A DNA stretch of 64,000 nucleotides, taken from Gluconobacter kondonii. Its GTDB lineage: Bacteria > Pseudomonadota > Alphaproteobacteria > Acetobacterales > Acetobacteraceae. Location: assembly GCF_002723995.1 (NCBI RefSeq), contig NZ_BEWP01000003.1, positions 223,982 through 287,981 of the forward strand. The letters run 5' to 3'. The translations under genes and the position numbers were made by a program. Shown here piece after piece: positions 37,387 through 45,048 of the stretch (position 1 is the first letter of the stretch; each line of letters starts with the position of its first letter). The notes under the pieces were generated by a model, which was not told where the DNA came from, searched no databases, and saw only the letters and a program-made list of their open reading frames with translations.

Positions 37387-38055
37387 ATGAAGAGCTACGC
37401 CGCACAGCAGCGCAAGCCGACAGACTACATTGTCGCGATCGTCGTGGCCGTGCTGGCTATGGGCGCTGTGATCTATGCGCTTATGAGTGGTGCTGTGAGC
37501 AAGCTGGTCCAGGAAAAGCCGCCTATTAAGACGGAAGTGATCAAGGAACAGCCCAAGCCACCGCCGCCGCCACCGCCGCCGCCGCCGCCGCAGATGGAGC
37601 AGCCGCCGCCGCCGTATATTCCGCCGCCCAAGATCTCCGTGCCGCCGCCGCCCAAGGCGATCCAGCGTGTTACGCACGCCAAGCCGCCGCATCCGGTGCC
37701 GCCCAGCCCGACTCCGTCGCCAGAGCCCGTTCCGGCTCCGCCGCAGGGTCCGCCGGCTGACGCAGTCCCTGATCACTCGGCTGGTGCACGACCGATCAAT
37801 GGCGCACAGGCAGTTTATCCGGATGAAGCTATGGAAGAAAACCGCGAGGGTCATGTGACGGCTTCGTGTGATATTCTTCCGACAGGCAAGACGGCAAACT
37901 GTACCATTGTAAGTTCAAGCGGTGGTCATGAGTTCGTGGAAAGTGCGCTCGACTTCCTTCGTCGTGCCCGTTACCAGCCCGCTGTTGTCAACGGCGCTCC
38001 GGTAACAGAGCATCACCACGTTCTGCACATCGACTTTACGATGGGCGACGACTGA
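37387..38055 (+). CDS. tonB: Energy transducer TonB
   Basis: The product is 222 aa. A short cytoplasmic N-terminus precedes one membrane anchor (residues 14-34), a Pro-rich periplasmic spacer (about 45-125) with a run of 11 Pro encoded by CCG/CCA repeats, and a C-terminal TonB domain (about 135-218) with YPDEAMEENREGHVTASC and ARYQPAVVNGAPV. It transmits proton-motive energy from ExbB/ExbD to outer-membrane receptors, for example the copper-type receptor at 2-4 kb. AAGG lies 7 nt upstream of the ATG. It is the first gene of tonB-exbB-exbD-exbD-TPR. Confidence 0.95.
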   Translation: MKSYAAQQRKPTDYIVAIVVAVLAMGAVIYALMSGAVSKLVQEKPPIKTEVIKEQPKPPPPPPPPPPPQMEQPPPPYIPPPKISVPPPPKAIQRVTHAKPPHPVPPSPTPSPEPVPAPPQGPPADAVPDHSAGARPINGAQAVYPDEAMEENREGHVTASCDILPTGKTANCTIVSSSGGHEFVESALDFLRRARYQPAVVNGAPVTEHHHVLHIDFTMGDD

Positions 38056-38185
38056 TTCTTTCGACTGCCGTCAAACAGAATTGCTCCGTCAGGATTTCAA
38101 AGCCTGACGGAGCTCAGAAAAGGGCCGGTCTCCATATGGCCGACACCCCATTAAAGCTCCGAAAACGGGCATCGATAACGAGGAT

Positions 38186-39301
38186 ATGGAGTTCATGACC
38201 AGACTGTTCCGCCTTCCTGCCCTTGCCGTTCCGACGAAGGCGCGTGCCGTCAGGGCCAGCGCGCTGGCCCTGACGCTGGCCCTGGCTTCCGGTGCAGTTG
38301 CACCGGCCGTCGCTTTCGCCCAGCCGGCTCCTGCCGACCAGAGCGCTCCTGCAGCCGCTCCGGTTGACCCCTCTTCCAACCCGGCAACCCCGACGACGTC
38401 CGCCGATCCGGCTGGCGCTCCTGCTGCAGCCGCTCCGAACGATCCGGGCGCTCCGGCTGCTCCTGCTGCTGCTCCGGCTGACAGTGCCGCTCCGGCAACG
38501 GCTCCTGCCGACCAGTCTCCCGCAGCGGCTGCAACGCCGGGCGAGAGCGCAACCGCGACGCCGGAAGCTCCTGCTCCGCAGGGTAACCCGTATGGCCTCG
38601 GCGCTCTGTGGGCCAATGGTGATGCGATTGCCCGTGGCGTTCTGATCATCATGGTGATCATGTCCGCTGGCACCTGGATCATCATGGTCATGAAATTCCT
38701 GGAGCAGGGCCGTCTGTTCGCGGCATCCAAGGAAGCTGCCCGCGAGTTCTGGACCAAGCCGTCCGTTCAGCAGGGTGCTGCTGCCCTGAAGGCGTCTTCT
38801 CCGTTCCGCTACATCGCAGAAACGGGCATCGTTGCCGCCGAGCACCACGAAGGCTCCATGCGTGACTCGATCGACCTGCCGTCCTGGACCGAAATGTCCA
38901 TCTCGCGCTCGGTCGACACCATCAACACCCGTATGCAGGGCGGCCTCGCCTTCCTTGGTACGGTGGGTTCCACGTCGCCGTTCGTCGGTCTGTTCGGTAC
39001 GGTCTGGGGTATCTATCACGCCCTGACGGCCATCGGTATCTCCGGTCAGGCGTCCATCGACAAGGTTGCAGGCCCGGTTGGTGAGTCTCTCATCATGACG
39101 GCTATCGGTCTTGCTACCGCTGTTCCGGCCGTGCTGGGTTACAACCTGCTCGTTCGTCGCAACAAGGGTGCCATGGATCGCGTTCGCAACTTCGCGGCCG
39201 ACATCCAGTCCGTCCTGATCGGCGGCTTCCGTCACGGCGTCAGCCCGGAACAGGGCAGCATGGCCGTTCCGACCACCATCACCACCAGCGAGCGGATCTG
39301 A
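38186..39301 (+). CDS. exbB: ExbB-type proton-channel protein with signal peptide and Ala/Pro-rich extension
   Basis: The product is 371 aa. The C-terminal 240 residues are a MotA/TolQ/ExbB channel with three membrane helices: IARGVLIIMVIMSAGTW, then the GGLAFLGTVGSTSPFVGLFGTV region with the conserved Thr/Pro, and IMTAIGLATAVPAVLGY. Before this lies a signal-peptide-like sequence (ALALTLALASGAVAPAVAFAQ) and about 85 residues of Ala/Pro repeats, expected in the periplasm. Extended ExbB proteins of this form occur in several proteobacteria. Two starts (38186, 38195) are possible, each with an imperfectly spaced GAGG or GGAG. exbD follows 4 bp after the stop. Confidence 0.93.
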   Translation: MEFMTRLFRLPALAVPTKARAVRASALALTLALASGAVAPAVAFAQPAPADQSAPAAAPVDPSSNPATPTTSADPAGAPAAAAPNDPGAPAAPAAAPADSAAPATAPADQSPAAAATPGESATATPEAPAPQGNPYGLGALWANGDAIARGVLIIMVIMSAGTWIIMVMKFLEQGRLFAASKEAAREFWTKPSVQQGAAALKASSPFRYIAETGIVAAEHHEGSMRDSIDLPSWTEMSISRSVDTINTRMQGGLAFLGTVGSTSPFVGLFGTVWGIYHALTAIGISGQASIDKVAGPVGESLIMTAIGLATAVPAVLGYNLLVRRNKGAMDRVRNFAADIQSVLIGGFRHGVSPEQGSMAVPTTITTSERI

Positions 39302-39305
39302 TCCT

Positions 39306-39731
39306 ATGGGAATGAACGTCGGAGGAGGCGGCGGTGACGACGAGGTGGTGTCGGCAATCAACACCACCCCCCTCGTCGACGTCATGCTGGTGCTGCTGAT
39401 CATCTTTCTGATCACCATCCCGGTCGCCACACACTCGGTGAAGGTCAAGCTGCCGGTCGATGCGAATACGCCTACCCAGACCAGGAAGGGCAACATCGTT
39501 CTGGCAGTGAATTCAAACGGTCAGGTGTTCTGGGACACGACGCCGGTTGCGAACCACACTGATCTGCTGAACCGTCTCGTCGAGGTGGCAAAGCAGAAGC
39601 CACAGCCGCAGATCCAGATCCGCGGTGATCAGGCTGCCAAGTATCTGGCAGTCGGCCAGGTGGTCGCGACCTGCCAGGAAGCTGGTATCGCCCACGTGGA
39701 CTTCATTACCGAGCAGCCTCACTCGAACTGA
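39306..39731 (+). CDS. exbD: ExbD, first copy
   Basis: The product is 141 aa. A short cytoplasmic N-terminus (GGGGGDDEVV) is followed by INTTPLVDVMLVLLIIFLITIP, the single ExbD membrane helix with the essential proton-carrying Asp (VDVML). A periplasmic domain follows. It partners ExbB in energising TonB. It lies 4 bp after exbB and 72 bp before a second exbD. Confidence 0.94.
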   Translation: MGMNVGGGGGDDEVVSAINTTPLVDVMLVLLIIFLITIPVATHSVKVKLPVDANTPTQTRKGNIVLAVNSNGQVFWDTTPVANHTDLLNRLVEVAKQKPQPQIQIRGDQAAKYLAVGQVVATCQEAGIAHVDFITEQPHSN

Positions 39732-39803
39732 GGTCGTGTCGGGCCGTTCTGGATAGAACGGCTCGACAAAGCTTTCACGTCACCTTTTTGGAGAACCGCC
39801 GTC

Positions 39804-40238
39804 ATGGGCATGAGCGTCGGATCTGACAGCACGCACGAAGACGAAGGCATTGTCGATATCAACACCACGCCGTTGATCGACGTGATGCTGGTGCTGCTGA
39901 TCATGCTGATCATCACCATTCCGCTTCAGACACACTCGGTGGCGATCGATCTGCCTCAGGGCAATCCTCCCCCATCGACCGAACAACCCAAACTCGTGAC
40001 CGTCAGCATCGGCTACGACAACAGTATTTCCTGGAACAACGAGCCGATTACGTCCGAGGCGTCTCTTCAGGCTCATTTTCAGGCCGCTGCCGCAATGCCG
40101 GACCAGCCTGAAATGCATATCCACCCGGATCGTCTTGCGGACTACAAGACCGTGGCCCATGTTATGGCAGACGCACAGCGTCTTGGTATGACCAAGCTTG
40201 GAATTGTTGGTCTGGATCAGTTCATGGAAGGACAGTAA
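39804..40238 (+). CDS. exbD: ExbD, second copy
   Basis: The product is 144 aa and is paralogous to the preceding gene: MGMSVG start, INTTPLIDVMLVLLIMLIITIP helix with the same Asp, and a divergent periplasmic domain. GGAG is about 10 nt before ATG. Two ExbD paralogues in one ton operon may form a mixed dimer or give receptor selectivity; this is inference. The TPR gene starts 3 nt after its stop. Confidence 0.94.
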   Translation: MGMSVGSDSTHEDEGIVDINTTPLIDVMLVLLIMLIITIPLQTHSVAIDLPQGNPPPSTEQPKLVTVSIGYDNSISWNNEPITSEASLQAHFQAAAAMPDQPEMHIHPDRLADYKTVAHVMADAQRLGMTKLGIVGLDQFMEGQ

Positions 40239-40241
40239 TTC

Positions 40242-41483
40242 GTGTCTTTGTCCCTTTACCGCCGTCTGAGCGCCCGTAATCTTCTGCTGGCCGGTGTCTT
40301 TGGTATCGCCGCGTTTGCTGGCTCCGCCCATGCCGATGACGTTCTCGGTCAGGCTGTTGGCAAGGATCTGCAGCAGGCCCAGAGTGCTTTGGCATCCAAA
40401 AATTATGCCAAGGCCATGGAAGCCGTCGATGCCGCAGACGCGGTCAAGGGCAAGACCGATTACGAAACCTACACCACGGCCCAGATGCGCGCCGCGATCG
40501 CCGCACAGTCCGGGAACACGGACGCCGCGATCAAGGCCTATGACGTTCTGATCAACAGTTCGCGTACGCCGAAGGCCGCGAAGGGCCAGATGCTGATGGC
40601 ACAGGCCACCATGGCCTACAGTGCCAAGCAGTACGCCCGCGCCATTCCGGCGACCGAGCGTTATCTGAAGGAATATGGCGCCGACCCGCGCATGCAGACC
40701 ATGCTGATCCAGTGCTACTATCTGCAGCAGGACTGGAAAGGTACGGCCAAGGCCGCGCAGGAGCAGGTGGACGCCACGATCAAGGCTGGCAAGGTTCCGG
40801 CCGAAAATCAGCTTCAGATGCTGGCCACGGCCTATACGAACCTGAAGGATGCGGACGCCAAGACGCATGCTTATGTTCTGCTGGCCAAGTATTATTCGAA
40901 GCCTGATTACTGGTCGATGCTGATCCATGATCTGGTCGCGAATCCGAACCTTTCGCCGCCGCTCATTTTCTATGTCGAGCGCCTGCGTCTGGCGACGGGT
41001 GTGCTGAAGGATCCGTCTGATTATCAGGACATGGCCGAGCGTGCAGTGCAGATGGGCCTGCCCCAGCTTGCGTTGAACCTGTTGAATCAAGGCTATGCGA
41101 ATCACTCGCTTGGTAACGGCCCCACCGCCGCGGCCGATGCGAAGTTCCATGCGTTCGTTGCCCAGCAGGCTGCTACTAACCGCAGCCAGCTTGCTGCTGC
41201 TGTGACGCAGGCGGCTTCTGCACCGAATGCAGGTCCGGCTCTGACCGCAGGCTATAATCAGGTGCTGAACGGGCAGGTTGATGCTGGTCTGGCCCTGATG
41301 AAGACGGGCCTGACGAAGAATCCGCGTTACCCCGATCTGGCTCAGGTCGAATATGGTATGGCGCAGATGGATGGTGGTCAGAAGGCCGAAGCCATCAAGA
41401 CTTTTGAAGCTGTTTCCGGTAACGGAGCGGCTCGTGATGTGGCGGAACTCTGGTCTCTGCTGCTTTCGCGTCCTGCGAAGTAA
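40242..41483 (+). CDS. Periplasmic TPR-repeat protein of the ton operon
   Basis: The product is 413 aa, starting with GTG 40242 and AAGGA 9 nt upstream. It has a signal peptide (cleavage after AHA near residue 31) and an all-helical Ala/Gln-rich mature region with TPR-like repeats: ALASKNYAKAMEAVDAAD, AIAAQSGNTDAAIKAYDVL, KQYARAIPATERYLKEYG and a C-terminal repeat near 350-400. It has no catalytic motif. Because it is coupled to exbD, it probably acts as a periplasmic accessory to the Ton complex, as TPR proteins such as TtpC do in some Vibrio systems. A bidirectional terminator follows. Confidence 0.87.
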   Translation: MSLSLYRRLSARNLLLAGVFGIAAFAGSAHADDVLGQAVGKDLQQAQSALASKNYAKAMEAVDAADAVKGKTDYETYTTAQMRAAIAAQSGNTDAAIKAYDVLINSSRTPKAAKGQMLMAQATMAYSAKQYARAIPATERYLKEYGADPRMQTMLIQCYYLQQDWKGTAKAAQEQVDATIKAGKVPAENQLQMLATAYTNLKDADAKTHAYVLLAKYYSKPDYWSMLIHDLVANPNLSPPLIFYVERLRLATGVLKDPSDYQDMAERAVQMGLPQLALNLLNQGYANHSLGNGPTAAADAKFHAFVAQQAATNRSQLAAAVTQAASAPNAGPALTAGYNQVLNGQVDAGLALMKTGLTKNPRYPDLAQVEYGMAQMDGGQKAEAIKTFEAVSGNGAARDVAELWSLLLSRPAK

Positions 41484-41499
41484 GACAGTCTTTCGACTT

Positions 41500-41531
41500 A
41501 AAAAAAGCCGGGGTTTCCCCGGCTTTTTTTT
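41500..41531. terminator. Bidirectional terminator between ton operon and flgH
   Basis: A GCCGGGG / CCCCGGC stem with a TTT loop is flanked by seven A residues on the left and eight T residues on the right, so it works for both converging genes. Confidence 0.93.
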
Positions 41532-41533
41532 GT

Positions 41534-42280
41534 TCAGAACGGCAGGACCGTGTCCATGAACTGCTGTCCGTAGCGCGGTGTCTGAAGCTGCGTGAGGGTT
41601 CCGCGTCCACCGTAGGAGATCCGTGCTTCGGCCATCCGGTCATGCGTGACTGTATTATCCGCCGTGATGTCCTGAGGGCGGACAATACCGCTCACGCCCA
41701 GTTCGCGCAGTTCACTGTTGACCCGGACTTCCTGTTTGCCCATCACGACAAAATTGCCGTTGGGCAGGACCTGAGTGATGGTTCCGGCCAAACGCAGGGT
41801 TATAGTTTCGTTGCGCGCGATTTTTCCTGTTGCGCTGGAATCGCTGCTGCTGGCGGTATTCAGGCTGTCTGCACCGGTGATCGCACTGATGATCTTGCCT
41901 TTGATGCCGAACAGATTGGGAATGCCGAACTTCTCGTCAGCGGCCCTGTCAGCCGTTGTCCCGTTGTTGAAAGCGGCGTTGTCGGTGATGTCCACAATGA
42001 TCGTGACGAGATCCCCGACCTGAGAGGCCCGCTGGTCTTTGAAAAACGCCTTGCTTCCGGATCGCCATAGACTGGCCGCTTCGTCAGGAGGCGGCTGAAG
42101 GGGAGGCATTGGCATGCTGACCGGACGATAGGAGGCGGCCAACGTCGGATTGGTGATGGAGGTCATGCGGGGTGGCCGTCCGATTTCGGACATCTGGGCG
42201 AGAGAATTGCAGGCTGACAGGACAGGCAAAAGGCCAAGCAGCCCCAGAGTACGCACAGAATGTCGAAAAGGATGCCGCAT
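41534..42280 (-). CDS. flgH: Flagellar L-ring protein FlgH
   Basis: The product is 248 aa. It is a lipoprotein (LLPVLSAC lipobox, Cys near residue 24) that forms the outer-membrane L ring of the flagellar basal body. Family landmarks are SLWRSGSKAFFKDQRASQVGD, VTIIVDITDNA, and the C-terminal GGRGTLTQLQTPRYGQQFMD. No other flagellar gene lies nearby, so it is separated from the usual flg cluster in this window. The start ATG 42280 lacks a clear ribosome site but gives the complete signal peptide. Confidence 0.94.
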   Translation of the reverse strand: MRHPFRHSVRTLGLLGLLPVLSACNSLAQMSEIGRPPRMTSITNPTLAASYRPVSMPMPPLQPPPDEAASLWRSGSKAFFKDQRASQVGDLVTIIVDITDNAAFNNGTTADRAADEKFGIPNLFGIKGKIISAITGADSLNTASSSDSSATGKIARNETITLRLAGTITQVLPNGNFVVMGKQEVRVNSELRELGVSGIVRPQDITADNTVTHDRMAEARISYGGRGTLTQLQTPRYGQQFMDTVLPF

Positions 42281-42559
42281 GGGGAAGTTGAGATCCGTCA
42301 GTTCCGTATGGTCTCAAGCAAACACGATAGCGGTAAAAAACCTGTTAAGACGCACGGATTGTCGCGCATCAAACAGGCTTGATGGACACGGATCGTCCGC
42401 CACAGGGGGCGTGCATTCGATGCGGTCTTGCCCTGTTCGCGGATGTGGCCGAAAAGAGTCCGGTCTTGGATGGCATTTGGTCAGTCTGGGCCATTCTGCC
42501 GGGAGAACGTCCCATGTCGACTGTTTCTGTCTTTGCTGTTGCGGGTCGTTCGTTCGCTC

Positions 42560-43480
42560 ATGGCTCCTGACATGGGGTTGCGGATTCTGCTGACGGGCGG
42601 GCAGGGATTTGTCGGGCAGCATCTCAAGACTCGGCTTCTGGCCCGTCTGCCGGGGCATGTGCTGCTGGAAGATTCGATGGATATCCGGGATCGGGCTGCC
42701 GTCGAGCGTTTTGTCCGCAGCGAAAAGCCCGATGCCTGTCTGCATCTGGCTGCCGTCTCGTCTGCTGCCCGTGCCGAGGCTGAGGAGGCATGGACTGTCA
42801 ATCTGGACGGAACGCTCATTCTCGCCGAGACTTTTGAGGCTTATGCCCCACAGGCCAGTTTTGTGTTCGTCTCTACGGCCGAGATCTATGGCGCGAGTTT
42901 CTCGTCAGGGCAGCCGCTCGATGAAACAGCCGTTATTGCGCCGGTCAATGCCTATGCGTCCAGCAAGGCGGCGGCGGATTTGGCGATAGGCAATCTGAGT
43001 CAGGAGGGGTTGCACGGCGTGCGCCTGCGCTCCTTTACGCAGGCCGGAACGGCGCAGGATGAAGCGGCGATTCTGCCGTTTCTTGCGGCGCAGGTGGCGC
43101 GGATTGAGGCTGGCCGGCAGGCTCCGGTCGTTACCGTTCGCCAATTGGATGCCGGGTTTGATGTCACTGATGTGCGCGATGCATGTGATGCCTATATCGC
43201 GGCGCTCGTTGCGCCCCGTCCGCTTCCCAATGGCACCGTCCTGAACATCTGCTCCGGCGTGACGCGGACCGTCCGTTCGATGGCGGAGGATCTTTTGAAC
43301 GTTGCGGGCGTTTCGGCGACGCTCAGGGAAGACCCGACGCTTGCTTCGCCGTCCGGTCTGGCGTCCATGCAGGGTAATCCGGCGGCGGCGCGTGAGGCAC
43401 TGGACTGGTCCGCACGGACTCCGTGGAGCGAGACTTTGATCACGGTTCTCAATGACTGGCGTTATCGCATCACACTCTGA
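42560..43480 (+). CDS. NAD-dependent epimerase/dehydratase family protein
   Basis: The product is about 306 aa. It is an extended short-chain dehydrogenase with the N-terminal NAD(P) loop GLRILLTGGQGFVGQHL, a catalytic Ser/Thr region (FVSTAEIYG) and the active-site YxxxK (NAYASSKAA). The closest relatives I can recall are GDP-4-keto-6-deoxymannose reductases and UDP-sugar epimerases, so it may act on a nucleotide sugar, but the substrate is unassigned. Start choice is between ATG 42560 and ATG 42572; neither has a strong ribosome site. The frame opens further upstream without coding character. It is divergent from flgH. Confidence 0.82.
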   Translation: MAPDMGLRILLTGGQGFVGQHLKTRLLARLPGHVLLEDSMDIRDRAAVERFVRSEKPDACLHLAAVSSAARAEAEEAWTVNLDGTLILAETFEAYAPQASFVFVSTAEIYGASFSSGQPLDETAVIAPVNAYASSKAAADLAIGNLSQEGLHGVRLRSFTQAGTAQDEAAILPFLAAQVARIEAGRQAPVVTVRQLDAGFDVTDVRDACDAYIAALVAPRPLPNGTVLNICSGVTRTVRSMAEDLLNVAGVSATLREDPTLASPSGLASMQGNPAAAREALDWSARTPWSETLITVLNDWRYRITL

Positions 43481-43536
43481 AAGCCCGTAATGCAATCGAC
43501 AAAGACCATTTTCTTCGCAAAACCGGAGTTCGTACG

Positions 43537-43716
43537 ATGACAGATCCCCATGACACTGAAATCACGGTGCTCGCCACCGCGAACGGGCTGGTCATTCCGG
43601 TCGAATTTCATGCAGGCGTGCGGAGCAATCTCGATCTTTTGCGCAGCTATGGGGCGCTGATCGAAGGATTGGAACTGCCTGATCGCCTCGAACCTGCATT
43701 CCGGTACGAGCCATGA
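43537..43716 (+). CDS. DUF4089/AtzG-like small protein (HpxX-like)
   Basis: This is a 59-aa gene. ATG 43537 has GGAG 8 nt upstream, and the stop overlaps the amidase start (ATGA, 43713-43716). The protein has the DUF4089 pattern: PVEFHAGVRSNLDLLRSYG, then a hydrophobic helix and a final LPDRLEPAFRYEP. AtzG is the small partner of the 1-carboxybiuret hydrolase AtzE, and HpxX is its equivalent next to HpxY in Klebsiella. It probably binds and stabilises the neighbouring amidase. It is easily missed because of its size. Confidence 0.88.
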   Translation: MTDPHDTEITVLATANGLVIPVEFHAGVRSNLDLLRSYGALIEGLELPDRLEPAFRYEP

Positions 43717-45047
43717 GCGGCCTTCAGCAGCGCACCGTCACGCTCGCCGCCAGCGTTCGCAAGGGCGAGATTTCCGCCCGAGAACTCGCGCTGAAGGTTC
43801 TGGCCGATATCGAAAGCCGGGACGGAGCCTATGGCTGTGTAACGCGCCTTCTGATGCAGCGTGCGCTGGAAGCGGCCGATCGGGTGGACCGTCTGGTGCT
43901 TCAGGGGCAGGACCCCGGACCGCTCGCGGGTGTGCCTTTCGGCATCAAGGATCTGTTCGATGTCCGCGGAGAGATTACGACGGCGGGGTCCAAGGTCCTC
44001 GCCAATGATCCGCCTGCCACGCAGGATGCGGTTCTGGTCGCGCATATGATCGCGGCCGGGGCCATTCCCGTTGCCCTGACGAATATGGACGAATTCGCCT
44101 ACGGGTTCGCCACGATCAACGCGCATTACGGCAAGACCCGCAATCCCCATGCGCCGGACCGCCTGGCGGGAGGCTCCTCGGGCGGGTCGGCGGCGGGTGT
44201 GGCGGCGCGGATGTTTTCCATCGGGCTGGGGTCCGATACGAATGGCTCGATCCGCGTTCCGTCCTCGCTCTGCGGTATCTGGGGGCTGCGGGCGACGCAG
44301 GGGCTTCTGTCGACCGAGGGTAGTTACCCGTTCGTACCGAGTCTCGATACGGTCGGGCCGTTTGCGGACAGTGCAGCTGGGCTGAAGGCCTGTTTCGAGG
44401 CTCTCAGCGCCAAGGCGCTTCCGGCTGTGGAGGTGGGCAGCCTGCGGATTGCCCGGCTTGGCGGTTGGTTCAGTGAAAACATGTCTCCTCCGATGCAGAC
44501 GGCTATCGACAGGCTGTCGATGGCGTTGGGGGCGACGGATGTGGTCGAACTGCCGGAGGTGGCGCGGGCGCGGGCGGCGGCTTTTGTTATCAGTGCGTCT
44601 GAAGGGGCGGGGCAGCATGTCGGGCGGCTGCGGACACGGGCCGCGGACTATGATCCCGCCGTGCGTGACCGCCTGCTGGCCGGTGCGCTTCTGCCCTCCA
44701 CGCTCGTTTTTCAGGCACATCGTCTGCGGCACTGGTTTCGGGACCAGATGCACGAGGTATTTGCAAAGACTGACATCCTGCTGGCCCCGGCGCTTGTCGG
44801 GGAAGCGCCGCGCTTCGATCAGCCAGAGATCGAAATCGGCGGGAAGATGGTCTCCGCCCGTGCCAATCTGGGGTTGTATACGCAGCCGCTGACGCTGGTT
44901 GGATTCCCGGTTCTGACGGTTCCGATGAAGGTTCCGGGTCTGCCGCTCGGCGCGCAGCTCATCGCGCGTCCGGGGCGGGAAGACCAGCTTTTCGCATTGG
45001 CGGAAAAGCTGGAAGCGGACGGGCTGGCTGAAGCCCGTCTGGTCTGA
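43713..45047 (+). CDS. AtzE/HpxY-like amidase
   Basis: The product is 444 aa, an amidase-signature enzyme. The Ser-cisSer-Lys triad is visible: Lys in GVPFGIKDLFDV near residue 74 and the Ser pair in AGGSSGGSAAGVAARM, followed by GSDTNGSIRVPSSLCG. Its pairing with a DUF4089 gene places it with AtzE and HpxY amidases rather than with GatA. The substrate is probably a small carboxylated urea or amide such as oxalurate; this is inferred from the neighbourhood and unproven. It converges on the DctA-like transporter with a 1-bp gap. Confidence 0.88.
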   Translation: MSGLQQRTVTLAASVRKGEISARELALKVLADIESRDGAYGCVTRLLMQRALEAADRVDRLVLQGQDPGPLAGVPFGIKDLFDVRGEITTAGSKVLANDPPATQDAVLVAHMIAAGAIPVALTNMDEFAYGFATINAHYGKTRNPHAPDRLAGGSSGGSAAGVAARMFSIGLGSDTNGSIRVPSSLCGIWGLRATQGLLSTEGSYPFVPSLDTVGPFADSAAGLKACFEALSAKALPAVEVGSLRIARLGGWFSENMSPPMQTAIDRLSMALGATDVVELPEVARARAAAFVISASEGAGQHVGRLRTRAADYDPAVRDRLLAGALLPSTLVFQAHRLRHWFRDQMHEVFAKTDILLAPALVGEAPRFDQPEIEIGGKMVSARANLGLYTQPLTLVGFPVLTVPMKVPGLPLGAQLIARPGREDQLFALAEKLEADGLAEARLV

Positions 45048-45048
45048 C

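Noticed and set aside
38300..38600. Ala/Pro codon repeats in exbB as a possible CRISPR or tandem repeat array
   Set aside because: The repeats are irregular, in frame and explained by a periplasmic Ala/Pro-rich segment.
38114..39496. 460-codon open frame antisense to exbB
   Set aside because: It is generated by the Ala/Pro repeats of ExbB read in reverse; Ser/Arg/Gly low complexity with no ribosome site.
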